A DNA stretch of 64,000 nucleotides from positions 18,553,165-18,617,164 of the forward strand of contig OU015538.1 in the NCBI GenBank assembly GCA_907165065.1, given 5' to 3'. Positions 26,421 through 38,889 of the stretch are shown one piece after another. Position numbers and translations under genes: made by a program. Within the stretch, counting starts at the first letter, position 1; every line of letters starts with the position of its first letter. A model generated the notes under the pieces. That model did not search any database. It worked only from the letters and a program-made list of their open reading frames with translations, and was not told the DNA's origin. The DNA is from Caprimulgus europaeus. Taxonomy: Eukaryota; Chordata; Aves; Caprimulgiformes; Caprimulgidae.

Positions 26421-26712
26421 TCGTGTGTCGGCCCTCAGTTGTTGGCAGAATGTTACTGAGACAATATGCCAAGTGTGCAGCTGGGTTGCCTTATTTGTTT
26501 AAGAAAGGCGTAGAGGTGTCAAGGTGGCTTCAAAAACTAAGCAGGACTTTAAAATTGCTAGGGGGAACATTGCCTGGAAGGGGGAGCGTGGAGGCAATAT
26601 TAAAAAACCCACACCTGACTTTTTAGCCTGCTACCCTACTACAGGTTTTACAAGTAATAAAAAAGTTACACAAATATGCACATCTGTGTGTCCATCTTCA
26701 TTGTAGTGAACA
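26421..26712 (+). other. GC-shifted block, possibly solo LTR
   Basis: About 290 bp with CpGs (GTGTCGGCC, AAGGCGTAG, GAGCGTGG) in AT-rich flanks. It begins TGTGTCGG near 26,423, has an AATAAA-containing run near 26,660, and could end at a CA near 26,712. This order resembles a solo LTR, but no matching target-site duplication was seen and the terminal bases fit loosely. Two overlapping plus frames of 60-67 codons have no known domain. A regulatory element is the alternative. Confidence 0.22.
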
Positions 26713-26772
26713 GTTTTGTAACACTAGTGACATAAATAGTACTCTGATGATCTTTTTTTCCTGTATCTTCTG

Positions 26773-27012
26773 TCATAGCTCATGCTTAAAGTTTGTATAT
26801 TGAGTACTTAAGGAAGTGACAACACTACGGTCCAAGAGTTCATCACAAGTACCAGTCCAGAGGCACAGGACTTCTGGGCCATCTGGGTCCATCTGCATTG
26901 TTACCCGTGGTTGGTACACAAAGGAGAGAACCTCTTCCAAAATCTGAGAAAGCCCAATGACTGCTGCAAGGCCTGTCACCTGTTTTTCAGGTAAGTTGTT
27001 TGGCTTGGTTCA
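26773..27012 (-). other. Open frame of unusual composition, unrecognised
   Basis: Read on the minus strand, a frame is open for about 78 codons from the stop at 27,010-27,012. It ends in TGA just after the leftmost coordinate. Its residues are mixed, with a balanced acidic/hydrophobic pattern rather than the lysine/phenylalanine bias of neighbouring chance frames. There is no convincing splice acceptor or in-frame ATG near its start. The plus strand carries a perfect donor motif CAG|GTAAGT at 26,988-26,996. I recognise no family. It could be a fragment of an old retrocopy or chance. Confidence 0.18.
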
Positions 27013-28774
27013 GGTGGAAGGGTGAGAGGATTATTCTTTCCTCCTTTCCTAGAATATCGTGGCTTTTGCTTTCCTTAAAACAAGGAAATTAATAACAAGG
27101 AGTTGCGGGGTAAAGGGTGCTGATAAGGTTCAACTGGTTGATGTTGAACTGGTGTTTGTCACAAGTACTTTTGATAATTGATGCAAGGTTGTATTTAATG
27201 TCCTTTAGAATTTCTTATGTTTTTTTCTGTGGTAATAGACACAGGTGTCTTCAATAGCAGAGTGAGATGCTAGGAGCTATTTCTTCATAGAAAATTGGGT
27301 GAGAGAAGGTTGGGAGCTGGCACTTCTGGCACTTGAATGACTCTGCAGAGATGACTTGGTGGTAGGCTTTGGAGTTTGAGGAGTATCTGCATGGATTAGC
27401 TTTCTCTCCTTTATAGTAAACCTAATGATATACCCTGAGTAGAAATCCATATCTAAGCCCCAGGTACTGAAGTAAGAACAGTGAGTAGGGAAGGTTCTTG
27501 CCCTGTGGGTGGTATGTGTGTGGTGATATGTGGAAGTTCTGTCCAATCTCACTTTTGTGCCAGGCTGTCAGGCCTGTCATGAGGCATTTTATCAATGTGC
27601 AGTGATGTTTTAGGTATTTGTCCCTAAAACAGAAAAATAAGCTGCCTAGTTTAAAAACCAGACTAAAGATCTTTTCTTTATAGGTATGGTTCTGTAAAGT
27701 GGTCGTTTTGTTTGTGATTTAGTGAGAAAAAAGGAGATAAAGCGTATCTAGGAAACCGTGATGTAGAGGACTCCCTGCATAGTTAGCTCTGAATTTGTCT
27801 CTGGGGTTTTTGCTGCCTTCAAGTTTGTTGTTCTAGTTTGACTAGTTTAAGAGTTTTGTCTTTTGTAGGTATTAAGAGAATGTTTACAGCAGATGAATAT
27901 ATATTCTCAATCTATCTCTTAATTATGAATTGAGTTGTTCTTATGTTTGATAGCTGGGAAATTCTGGATCAGAATTCACCAAGATTCTGGACATATAACA
28001 AAGAGCATTTCTTAATGGCACTTAGCAATTATTAACAAAACCTCTCTATGTCCTTGACTTTTTTGACACTGCCAATCAAAATTTGTCTTCCCTTTGGGCA
28101 TGTCTTATGAGCTGCTCAGATTCAGAATAATTTATAATGAGTAAATCAAACAATTCTCTAACATGTTAATGGCCTTAATTTCCTCCTTCTCCTCAAGGTC
28201 TAAAGATTTGATTGCTGTGTTGAGAATATAAAAAAAGAACATTATAAATTGAAACCTGTCTAGAGATGGTCAGAATGAGAAAATGCTGATATTTTAAAAA
28301 AAAAAAAGTTAAAAGTGCATAAAAGCTGAAGACTTCTGGCTCTTGTTCACACCATGTCTAGGAAATATCTTCTTAATTTACATCATAGTAAATACTATTT
28401 ATTTTCATGAAATGTACACTACACGGCACCGAATCAAAGAAATAAAAGATCTAGTAGATATGCTGTATTCTAGTATATCTGGAATAATTCCTTTTCTTTT
28501 AAACCTATAAAGGTATTTGCTTGCATTTTGTGTGTGAGGAAAGCTGATGATACAAAAAAAAATTATGAAAAAATTAATCTGAATCCTGGCGGCATGCAGG
28601 GTCTAGTTACAGCTCATAATGTAAGTAGTATATCAGTGAAAATAAAACTGGTGTATAAAAGGAATGCTATTATGGGACTTTTTTCAATAATTTTGTACTT
28701 GTTACAGTTTGCAACAGAGGCATTTATGGCACTCATCACTTTTATTTTTTTGCATCAGCAGAATATCCTATCAA
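27013..28774. other. Non-coding DNA
   Basis: The first 600 bp are somewhat GC-richer. The minus-strand frame of 91 codons there (27,277-27,552) is serine/threonine-rich and unrecognised. The remainder is AT-rich with an A12 run near 28,296. No gene supported. Confidence 0.6.
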
Positions 28775-29320
28775 TTCTGGCTTCCAAGGCCCTCTGAAGG
28801 TTATCTTTTCCAACCTCTTCTGCCCCTCACACACCTCACAGCAGGGCAAATTGGGTCAGATTACTCCAGCAAGTTTTGAATATCTTGAGGGATGGCAGTT
28901 CCTCAGCATCTTTGGTTCACAAGCCAGTGTTTGAGCACACTTGTGGTAGAATAACAAAAAATAATTCTAATATCTAATCAGAATTTCCTGTGCCCTGTAT
29001 TTCCTGTTGTCTTTGTCTTCTTGCTGCACACTTCTATCTCTGTCTTCTCCATGTCTTTCCAGTGGGTGGTTGTAAACAGGAATAAGATCCTCTGCCAGCC
29101 AGCCTTCTCCTTGAGGCAGAATGAGCCCAGTTCCATCAGACTCTCCTCAGATGTGGCTGTGTAACCTTGTGCTCTGCCCACCTTAATCATCCTGGTGGCT
29201 TCTCTTGGACTGGCTCTAGGGTGTCCATGTCTTCCCTGTACTGGGGAGCTGAAAACTAGGTGCAGTTCTGCAGATGCACTGTCACACAGAAACACACCAG
29301 AGCCTCTAGTCATTGTTGAG
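28775..29320 (-). mobile_element. CR1 LINE fragment, 5'-truncated
   Basis: The plus strand reads as the reverse complement of a CR1 3' region. Diagnostic words appear in the expected order: TTTTCCAACCTCTTCTGC, then CACAGCAGGGCAAATTGG, CTTGAGGGATGGCAG, TTCTAATATCTAATCAGAAT, TTCCTGTGCCC, AGCCTTCTCC, AATGAGCCCAG, CATCCTGGTGGC, CTGGCTCTAGGGTGTCCATG and CTGTACTGGGGAGCTG. The element therefore lies on the minus strand, 3' end to the left, about 545 bp, truncated at its 5' end as is usual for CR1. It holds the 3' non-coding part and at most the very end of the reverse-transcriptase frame, so it is dead. Divergence from remembered consensus looks high, so the insertion is old. The exact subfamily and ends are uncertain by tens of bases. 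Confidence 0.88.
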
Positions 29321-32300
29321 GGCACAATTATACTAAACCCTGTACAAATGTGGGACAGATGGATAGATGGTTTGTGTCCCTATAAGCTTGTAAGCTACAT
29401 GGATAGTGATAGTTGATGGAAAAGGACAGAGATGGCAGTGCCCAACGGTCATGTAATAACATTTAGTTGGCACAATATGTAGTGTCATTGCCCTAGCAGC
29501 AGCCTAATTGTTGTTGAGTGTTTTACACAGTAAGGGAAAAATAAATAAAAGAGTTTTTCATTAGAAAAATTTTCTCAGAGTTTTTTCTGTGAGTCCCTTA
29601 CAAACAGAGTAGATTACATATGAAAATGTATAAATACACTTGATTGGAAGTGTAGCAATGGAGTGATTCAGTAAGAGTCAGGAATAAGCATCTCAGAAGT
29701 GACTAACAGAATGAGGGGGTGACCTTGATAATGAAAGCAAACAAGAAAGTTTTGGGAAGTAGAAGGGATAATTGTAAACTAATGCCACGAGGTTAATGAT
29801 ATAAGCAGATCAACAGGCTAGAAAATTATCTGTGTACAAATACTCTTAGCAAATAAGGCAAAGGATGGCTCAGTATTCACAATGATGGCAGTCTTATTTG
29901 TGTGTGTACATATGTATCAATCTAATTATTGTACATCCTGAAAGGTGAGTGGCAGTTTCTTTTAAGATCTACATTTAACTAGGAAGCTGCTTCTCAGTGT
30001 CCATTCAATTCTATGATTCCAATTCTATGGAAGCAGCTGGTTTTTGACTCCTTGAATTACCCTTGTCAAAACTTGTACTGATAAGGGTCAGAACATGTAT
30101 CTCCATTACTAAAATCTCCCCCTTCAATTATTTTTATTATAATTTCAAGTAATCACAAAATAGACACAAGTTCAGTTAACATTTATTATTTTCACACCTT
30201 AAAAATTTCTGTGACCCGTGTACTTTCCCCTCTACACCAGTGCTAACAGCACAGTTATCTTCATAAGATCCATTTTGTTGTTTTGTTACTGCACCATAGG
30301 AAATAGCCTGCAAATAACTCATTCCAAAATTTCCTCTTTCTTTCCTGAAGCTATTTAAAGAAAGCTGAATATGTGCATAGCTCTTATTATAAGACATGTT
30401 TTTAACTGTTTTCCAATTAAAATAATAAAAGTGTGTTCAAGGTACATCAAAATGAGTTGTTAGATATTTTGGATAATAAAATTCTCCTTCAGCAAGGTGT
30501 TTATGTTGCAGAGATTTTATTTTTCAGTTTACTGTTGTAAAATTAATTTGTTTCAATTTTCAACAAGGTTCTTCAGCATTCCATTTTACTGACTTGAAGC
30601 CAGCCTGTTTCCTACATCTGTGATAAGCAATTAAAACATTTATACTAAATACTTTCAGAAGTCTTGAAAAATTAAGTGTGGGATAATAAAACAAAGGCTG
30701 CTTCTAGTGTGGATGGGATAAGAACTACTTTAATGACAATTTAAGTTTGTAATATTTTTAAGAAATCTATTTTCCTGAAGTTCAAAAAATAAATTAATCT
30801 GACTTAAGTTCAAGAGGAAAGAAATTGAAATTAATGATATCCTATTTCATCTTTATATATAAAACTTACATAATAATAGACTTGGAGAAAGCATTTTGGG
30901 AGCTTAGTCCTATCGTTGTTTTTGAGACTGGAAGGAATTTTACAAGCATGGCCTATTTAGAAACAGTTTTGTGAGGAACAAGGCTCGTGACATCCAGTCT
31001 CCCATAGCTCAGTTTCTTACCAGCTAACAGCTGAGACGACAGTTTTTCCCCAGTTGAAACGTTCACCTCTTTTCTCTCTTTTCTGTGTTGATACTCCAGC
31101 GTTTCCAAGTCCTGGCCTTAACCTTCTCTAAGGGAGATACAAACAGTACCCATCTTCCTTATTGGGGTACCTCTTTCAGTGGAGCAAATAGGAATTTAGT
31201 GTCTTTGAAGGTGTGGCCACATCAATTTTTGTTGGACCTGATCTACACGTTGAGAAATACATAGGTGAAGCAGAATGCTTGTGTGCATGCTCTCACACAA
31301 AGTAAAATCCTGCAGGCATCATTTCATTTTTATTTATAGTATGCTGGGTTTTCTAACACCCCCCAAAAAAGTAGAAGTTAGTGCAATAGGCACAGAAATG
31401 CTTACAATAAAAAACCAATAAATTCTTGATTATTCAAGTGTCGAATATTCTTTGTTATTTGTTGGATACATTGAGGTTTGTATTTCTGCAACACACCAAA
31501 CAGAAAATACATTTTAGAATTTTAATAGCATGTTACTGAGATTGTAATAGTCTTCCTGATTTTTTTGAAACAATTTAAAAATGAGGGATTTTTCTAGGTT
31601 AGAATCTGTGCCACATAAAACTCACCTTTGACTTTAACAAAGATGAATAGCTATGCATAAACCCAGCTTCTTCCAGGAACTGGCTAAATAGGAATGAGTA
31701 ATTACCTTGTATCAAATAGAAGTATTGCTCTTTTAAACCAGTTGATTTCTTTGCTGTAGTTATTGCCAATGCTAAAATGCATCTTGTCCCTCCAAGCTCT
31801 TTGACTTTAGTCATAATACCATAGAATTTTCTTTTTACTTCCATGAACTGATTTTGAATAATGTATGTAACAGTTGCTTATGGATACATTGAGGTGAACA
31901 AGAAGCATGTTTCACTAGAGTAATTCTACTGCACATCTTGAATTTTGGGAAAATTTAGAACTGTTATAATTTGCATGAAAGCTTCAGCATTTAAGTTTTC
32001 CACAAATCCACATCTATATATTTAATGCAGCTGCTGAGGATCTGTATTGTGATCCACAAAATATTTATTTAAGTTCATTTAAGTCTTACAGGATATAGAC
32101 ATTGATACTTGGAACCTTTCATTTTGACACCTCCTTTTCATTTATTCAAGGTACCTCCACTCACAGGGTTATAGAAAACATGATCCTCTTTTAATTTCTT
32201 TATTTTCCTTGTTCATGCTCTATAGTGTGGGGGGAAAAAAAAAATCCAAAAAGCACTTGTGGTTTTTAGTATTTTAATGGTGTTTTGTTACTGTAAGAAA

Positions 32301-32859
32301 AATTGGTCCAAAGTGTTACTCTGGCGAATTTTGTGCACAAGATTTTTTGGGTGAACTGGGATCAGATCATCCAGGAGCTTCCCAGTCATGGAGTTCTGAG
32401 TCTGGTGGGACCAGAGATTACCTTTCCAGATAATTCTCACAAATTCTCTAAGAATCCCAAACTTGTTCCCATTAAAATATTTCCATGCCAGAGAGATAAC
32501 AGGTGGACTCCAAACATGAATGAGAGGCTTCCAAGAACCTTTTCCAGAGTTAATTGAAATAATTGAAATTATCACTGAGATGGAGGGAAAGTGAAAGGAG
32601 AGGGGAAGGGAGGTTTCTGCATATGAGAATGTGGGGACTATTATCATGCTAGCAGCAGTGTTATCTAAAACTTCTAATTCTTTATTAAGTAAAAGGCATT
32701 GCATTATTGAGTCTGTCTTTACTGTTTTATTGATTTTTAGTTGTGAGAATAAACTGAGATTACTTACACACGTCCTGTTTCCTCTTGCTTCTGTAACGCT
32801 CCTTTACTGGTGCTTGTCAGAGGCCAAATTCTAGGTGTGCAGTGATCTGCTTTCATGTG
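29321..32859. other. AT-rich non-coding DNA
   Basis: No gene supported. A somewhat balanced patch at 30,960-31,290 is unassigned. The longest frame of the window (138 codons, minus strand, 32,288-32,704) lies here but resembles no protein and has an A/T-driven composition. Two ATTCTATG words near 30,008-30,030 may be a CR1 tail remnant. Confidence 0.6.
30008..30030 (+). mobile_element. Possible CR1 3' tail octamers
   Basis: AATTCTATGATTCCAATTCTATGG contains two ATTCTATG words, the octamer that ends CR1 elements. The upstream 100 bp do not clearly resemble the CR1 3' region, so this may be coincidence. Confidence 0.2.
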
Positions 32860-33210
32860 GTAGTGCTTGTAAGTCTTGTAATGAGGAGAGAGCAAGTCAG
32901 AATATTGCATTAAGTGGGCATTACTGTGCAGCTATTACAGGGCAGAAGTTGCTTTAGTAGAAATCTATGCAGAGTCTCATATGAAGTTATTATATTGCCA
33001 TTACAGTGTCAAAGCAATCTCTAAGTTAGTCCATGGAGACCACATTATTATGTCATGATAGGAGATTACGCCTTTGCACTAAATGGTTTCAGAATAAGTC
33101 TACAGAGACCTAATTATATTGCCATTGCTGCTTGAGAGGATTGTTTAACAGTAAAGCACTTTCTGCAGAAGCTCACTTACAACGACAAAATAAAACAAAA
33201 TTATGACAGT
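32860..33210. promoter_or_regulatory. Candidate regulatory element with 14-bp direct repeat
   Basis: A block of mixed composition with few simple runs. The 14-mer ATTATATTGCCATT occurs at 32,989-33,002 and 33,113-33,126, exactly 124 bp apart. Each is preceded by a related AGTC..GAGA-type word, and a looser third copy (AGTCCATGGAGACC then TTATTATGTCAT) lies midway. This could be three diverged copies of an about 62-bp unit or a reused factor site. Function is inference. Confidence 0.3.
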
Positions 33211-33546
33211 GTATTTTCTGCTAAAAAAAAATAGAAACAAATAAAGCACAATCAATTATCATGTCAGATTAAGCCATAAATACATAGTAAATGCTGAATT
33301 TATAGTCAACCTAACTTAAGTCTGACTTCCTGTAATTAAAATACACAAATAAATAACAGTTGTCTTTAAATTCCCACAGCAAATGATTTTTTTTATTGTG
33401 AAAACTGTTTTTATTCGTACAATACTACAATAACTCTTAGCAGTCAATTTTATGCCCCTGTTACAATGATATGATTGGTTCTTAAAGGACCAGTTCTTGT
33501 TCCAAAATATTTAATGCATCTCATGTTCCAAAACAGATAGAAGTAC

Positions 33547-33562
33547 ATTCTGTGATTCTGTG
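33547..33562 (+). mobile_element. Possible CR1 3' tail octamers
   Basis: Two tandem ATTCTGTG octamers, the repeat that ends many CR1 copies. The preceding sequence is not recognisably CR1, so only a minimal remnant or chance is supported. Confidence 0.25.
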
Positions 33563-35102
33563 ATTAAGTGGTCAGCAGTAGTTTGAATTATGAATTTGTG
33601 CATGGTCCTAAATGTATGGCTATTGCTAAATTAATTTTAATATATTTTTTATTTTTATCCAGATTGAGAACAGTTATTGCTATGAAAATTAGATTAATAT
33701 TAATAAAAACCTACATAAAATTGTTCCCAAGACAGAGGGCAAAACAAAGATGAGATCAATTCTTGCAAATATTTATTTAGACTGGCTCTCAGACTATGGA
33801 GATGTTATTCATTACCTGTTCTATAGATGCAGTATCTCCCTTAAATTGGTATAGAAAATCAATGACCCAAGTAGGAGAAAAAACACCCTCCTCTATAAAT
33901 CACGGTATAGACTTTAGTGCTATAAATTTAATATAAAAGCAATGAAGACAGAACAAATATCTCTGCCATTTTTTTTAGTGAATAAAGAGAAAGTGTAAAG
34001 GTTTTATAGAATAGCATGAACTTGAACTCAATCAAGATTCAGATTATCTTGCAATAAAAAATAGAAGCTAGACTTAAATTTATTAAATATTCATATGCAG
34101 GCATTTGTCTGTAAATAAGCATTTCAATTAATATAATGTATGTTTAAACAAGCTTCAGTTTACAAAAATCTGCTTTTGATATATAGAGTTGACTACTATG
34201 TATCTGTAGAAGTTTTCTGTCTCTTAAGTCATCAGCTAAATGGAGGAAACTGAAATGAGGCACAATTAGTTCTACAAATTGAAGAGTTGGAGAAAATTGG
34301 TTAGAGTTAATAAAGCTGGGGTTTAGAGAACAGTAAAGGGAATATAATACTCATCAAGTAATCCATCAACTTGGCACATACAGTGCTAATTCGATCTGTC
34401 TAATATATCTATTTTGGTATTTCTAATGTATCTATCACTGTAGTATCTAGATACCATGTGTCAGATTTAGCAGGCTTCATTAAATATAGTACAAAACTTA
34501 AATTCAAAATAAGGCAATAACTTGTTTTTGTGATAAAAAATTCAGTAACAAATATGTAAACTAAAGTTCTTTGTAGTTATTGTGTATTAAATGCAGATAT
34601 TTTGACCACTTGGTCAGATACCAAAATATAAATAAGCTTTTTTTTTCACTTGGTAGTCTGAAAAAATGAGGTGAATGAAACAATCTGTGACATGTAGAAG
34701 CAATTGTTAAGTCATAACCAAGTGGGGTTTTTGCAGCTGTAGAGTTCTTCTCAGTGTAAGTTGAGATTTACCAGTAAGTGCCTGATTACGTTGCTATTGC
34801 ATAGACTCACATATGACAAGGAGCAACATTACCTTTATTAAGACTAATAGATTAACCAAGGCTGTGATAGTGGGAAGGATCTGGTACTGGAAGAAGAAAG
34901 GCTGTGTGTTTAGGAGTGGAATAGTATGGAAGGAAGTGTTAGGGAGGAGATATTCTTACCTCTTGTGTTTGAAATTAACATAGCTATTGAGTAATAGCAA
35001 AATCATTATCATGTAGTGACATGTAAGATATCTCATAATGGCAATGTAAAGACTAAGCTCTTCTTCTCAAAGGAATATGGGTGGAATATTATCATTTTAA
35101 TT

Positions 35103-35128
35103 AAAAAAAAAAAAAGAAAGAAAGAAAT
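35103..35128. repeat. A-run followed by (GAAA)3
   Basis: A13 then three GAAA units, reminiscent of a retroposon tail on the plus strand. No element body is visible upstream. Confidence 0.75.
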
Positions 35129-35697
35129 AGGCTTGGCTGAAAAAATTGGAACCTGCCCTTTAGGTACAAATCTGGGAATGACCAAGGAGGATAGACTTTA
35201 GAAAAAGAGCCCCTCCTTTAGGCTGTTTGCAGCAAGCACTCAGAATTTCAATGAATGGTAACCTCTACTGTCATTTAAAATAGTATCATGGACAGGGGAG
35301 AAAAGCCTCCTAAGTACCACTTGATATCATTTGTGTAGGACAGTACTATCAGAACATCTGGGTTATTAAAACCATGTACACATGCAAATATTAATTTTTA
35401 TAAGTCTCTCCTCCATCAACTTTTTCCTCTCCCCCTCCCAACCAATTAACTATGGATTGAGTTAAGAAGTGCATTCTCCCAATGCATATGCAGGCATGTC
35501 AAGCAAACACTGATCCATAGAAACAATGACAAATGCTCACTTTTTACAGCCTCTTCACTCTCAGAGTTAAATATTGTACTATACTCATTTATCATCTGAC
35601 CCACAGATCATGCTCACAAGCAGATATCTCTGCTTTGCTGCTAATCCACCTGTAAGAGATATACCTGTATGATATTATGATATAGTGCAGAAATAAG

Positions 35698-35887
35698 GTG
35701 AGTGGTATTTTCCAACTTTGCAGTCTCTCTTTCCAGTATCCACACAGTGGTCTTATCCTGTCTCCCACAGCTCTTGCTAACTCAGACCACCTCAGGTTAA
35801 ACTCACTGGTCTGTCATGGTGCAGCTCTAGTGCTTCCAACATGCAGGACACCTATGTTTAACACAGTGAGCTGTAAGAGGAGCTTCG
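35698..35887. other. Balanced-composition patch
   Basis: Less AT-rich block leading into the CR1-like scrap. It contains pyrimidine-rich stretches with several CAG words resembling splice acceptors and an 80-codon plus frame beginning GTG. No domain is recognised. It may be part of the same old insertion. Confidence 0.25.
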
Positions 35888-35930
35888 AGTTATTTAGTCC
35901 ATTCTGCTGCCAAAAGGCAGAACCAACGCT
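35888..35930 (-). mobile_element. Probable short CR1 scrap
   Basis: GTTATTTAGTCCATTCTGCT followed by GCCAAAAGGCAGAACCA resembles the CR1 3' region read on the opposite strand (the ATCTAGTCCA.CC..CTGCC..AAGGCAG region). Only about 40 bp can be matched by eye, so the true limits and strand are uncertain. Confidence 0.38.
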
Positions 35931-38840
35931 CCTGCTCTGACTGCAGCCAGAATTCTGCAGTCAAATCCCCTTGGCTACTGTCAGAACTAAATCTGTTCTC
36001 TGATTTTCAGTGGTGTGAGTTTTGCTTCTGGAAGGACATAAAACATTTGGTGCAGACTTAAACTCACTGCTTTACTTTTCTGTTTGGGAGACTGGACTGG
36101 TCATTAAATAAAAGCCAAGATATGACTGTTCTTCCAATATAATTCTTCCAATTTTATTTCTTTGGCAATGAATTTTGCTTATAAAATATCCTTTGCAAAC
36201 CTTTTAGAGTATTATAAATGCTCAGTAAATATAGAACCAATATAATTATCTAATTGAACTGAATCATTAAACGCAGTAATTCCCTAGAATATGTTGTCTT
36301 CATAGTGAAATACAAGGAATTAATTTTGCTTCTTTCTGGTTGTTTCAATCATCAAAACTTACTAGTTTTAGATCCAAGAAGTTTGCTCATGCTTTGTTAA
36401 GTGTGCTCTTCCTGCACATTGTACCAATATTTTTCAGTGACAATATGAATGCTTTGGATTCTGGGAAGAGAATAGATTCAGTTATCTACCAAATCAGCAA
36501 TTATGAGCTAGAGAACTCCTGTTCTTCACTAGCGAGACAATAATGGCTGCTCCAATGTTCATTAAGATATGAATCTTTAAAATGAAAGAAATCCTGCCAG
36601 GAATCTAAATTTTACCTTATTTAGTGAAAGTCTACTTATGTTTGATTTCTTGTTTCCTTTTAAAAGTGTCTTTTGCATCAAGTCAACTGAATTAAATTGT
36701 GCAATGAACACAGTTTTCCAAGACAAAAGACTTCATAACGATCCTACAGAAATATTCAGATTCTTACCTCCTGAAATAAATGATCTTTCTGAAGCATTCA
36801 AAATTATTTTAGGAAATATACTGTAATTATAGAAGCCATTATGTTTATGGCTCACATGTAAGTTATATTAAAAAAGACTGTGAGGCTGATGACTGAGAAC
36901 TGGGGAAATGGTGGAATTAAGGCTGCTTATACAAATGAATTCAGTCCAGTGTTTGTTGTGTGCATTATACTATGCACCCTGCATTTAATATTATACACAG
37001 TGATTAATAAAGCAGTTATCCAATGGCTTAACTCATTTATTTATAGGCTAAAGGTTTAACCTGTATTCTGCTGTTTCCTAACTTTCAGAACCTTCAGTTT
37101 GATGGGATATTAATTCGTGCTAGATGTGGATGTACTGTAAACAGTCACTTCTTTTATTGGAAAACCTTAAACACATAAACAGGAATTTGGCCACAAAATA
37201 CTAATTTCTGCAAGGAATATTGTAGAATTGGTAACTTCTAGATCCACAGGACAGCTTTTAGGAATCTGAGCTATAAAATACAACTTTCTTACTGCTTTTC
37301 AACATGTGAGAATATAAACTTTGATATAATTGCATAGTATAATTAGATTTTGCCCTAGTGTCACATCTATTCACTCTTAAAAATGTACAAAACACTCCCA
37401 GCTACTTAGAAAAGTCTTCTCTGGTGTCAATGAAAGGCATACTGCATGCATTCTAATGTACTTTTTTCAGAAACACTGTCTTACAAAAGCTGCATATCTG
37501 ATGTGAACTCTGTCCAACCTCTTCAGCTACTGACAATACTATTTTGGCATCCATAATGTTAGGGAAGTCAGATACAAAATCTCTCGAAAGCCCCTGTTTT
37601 ATGTATTATGGTATTTTTTATTATTTGTTATTCTAGAATGTTTCCCGCTTGAATATATGCTATTGAGAATGCAGAAGCTGTACAGACACAAAATCAGTTA
37701 TTTGCCAGGGAAGTTTTAACTATATTACCCTTGAAATTTTATATATTTTAATGTATGGCTTTTAATACAAAACCCTAACTTTACCCATAAAAGTCTAATT
37801 TCGGCCTGATAAACTCTCAAATTAGTTTCAGATAATTGCTTTTTCAGTCTTCTCACATACATCTACTGTCAAATTTTTACAGCTCACTGAGCCATTTCAA
37901 ATTATGTCTGGTTTGTCTTGCAAAATAAAAATGAGTGATTAAAGATGTTTCTGTAGCTAAACCTTTGTTTTTACTTTCTGTGTTACAAGTAGTTTTCATT
38001 TGATCTTTTTTCATACACAATGTCTTCAAGGGTCGTGCTATAAAGCAAAAGCTCTAGTTGGGGTATGCTGTGCTCTACATTATGTAGTCCTTATACAATA
38101 TGTTGTTTAATGTTTAAGTTATGCTTTCAGGTTTTGCCTTTTCTGATCCCCAGTACCTGCATTAATTATGCTAATATAGATTTGATTTCCAAACAGACTC
38201 AGAGGTCTACATCATGAGGATATGATGGTGGATTTTACACTTTTAGTAAAATTTCTCAAATTGTGGTAAAAAATTCCATGCACTTGAACATCTCTTCACT
38301 TGCATCAACACACAGCTATTGGGAAATTTATTGTACTCATATGGGTGTGCATTCTCTTTGTCATTCTGCTTTCACTTTGTGTTGACTCATTTAAACTTCT
38401 GAGACTCATTTTTTTCTTTGCCTTAATGTACAAGATGTGTTTGAATATCACTTGTCATAATTGCACTTCCCTCCACTTGTGATTTTCTTAGTTTTCAGAC
38501 TAAAAATGGACTAAAAGCATTATCAAATTAATTCCTTTCTAATGGTGGTAGCAGGGGGCAGGAAGCTGAACTGGCATAAAGAAAGGCTATGGTAAGATTT
38601 TTGAAGTGTTTCCATGGATTCAGGACTCTTCTCAGTGACATACAAAAGCTCCTTCAAGCTCTACATTCTTAAAAGCAAAACAGGTTACTAGATGATTTTC
38701 CTCTGGCATTTAATAGGCAGATAGGCACTTCTAGCAATCCTTTCATCAAATTCTAACCAGATTTATCTGTATTTATTATATAAAAAAGAAATAGTGGCAT
38801 CATACAATGTGCTAAACTTAAGAACACCTTTCGTTTTCTC
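35931..38840. other. AT-rich non-coding DNA
   Basis: No gene or repeat recognised. Some moderately balanced patches (36,540-36,720 and 38,100-38,260) carry no identifiable structure. Confidence 0.65.
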
Positions 38841-38889
38841 GTCAGCAATTCTTGCTCCAGATTCAGTGTTTTCCATGTCAGCAATTCTT
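38841..38889 (+). repeat. 13-bp direct repeat
   Basis: GTCAGCAATTCTT occurs at 38,841-38,853 and 38,877-38,889, a period of 36 bp. The intervening bases are dissimilar apart from TTC-rich words, so this may be an old partial duplication. Confidence 0.6.

Larger units (their letters stand above)
33211..35690. other. AT-rich non-coding DNA
   Basis: No gene recognised. It includes CR1-tail-like octamers near 33,547 and an A13 plus (GAAA)3 tract at 35,103-35,128. Frames are short and lysine/isoleucine-rich. Confidence 0.65.

Noticed and set aside
30960..31290. GC-richer patch as a repeat or exon
   Set aside because: No family resemblance, no framed splice sites and no long open frame.
32288..32704. 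Longest open frame (138 codons, minus strand) as a gene
   Set aside because: No recognisable domain, no upstream promoter or splice context, composition shaped by AT-rich DNA, and a length expected by chance in 64 kb searched in six frames.
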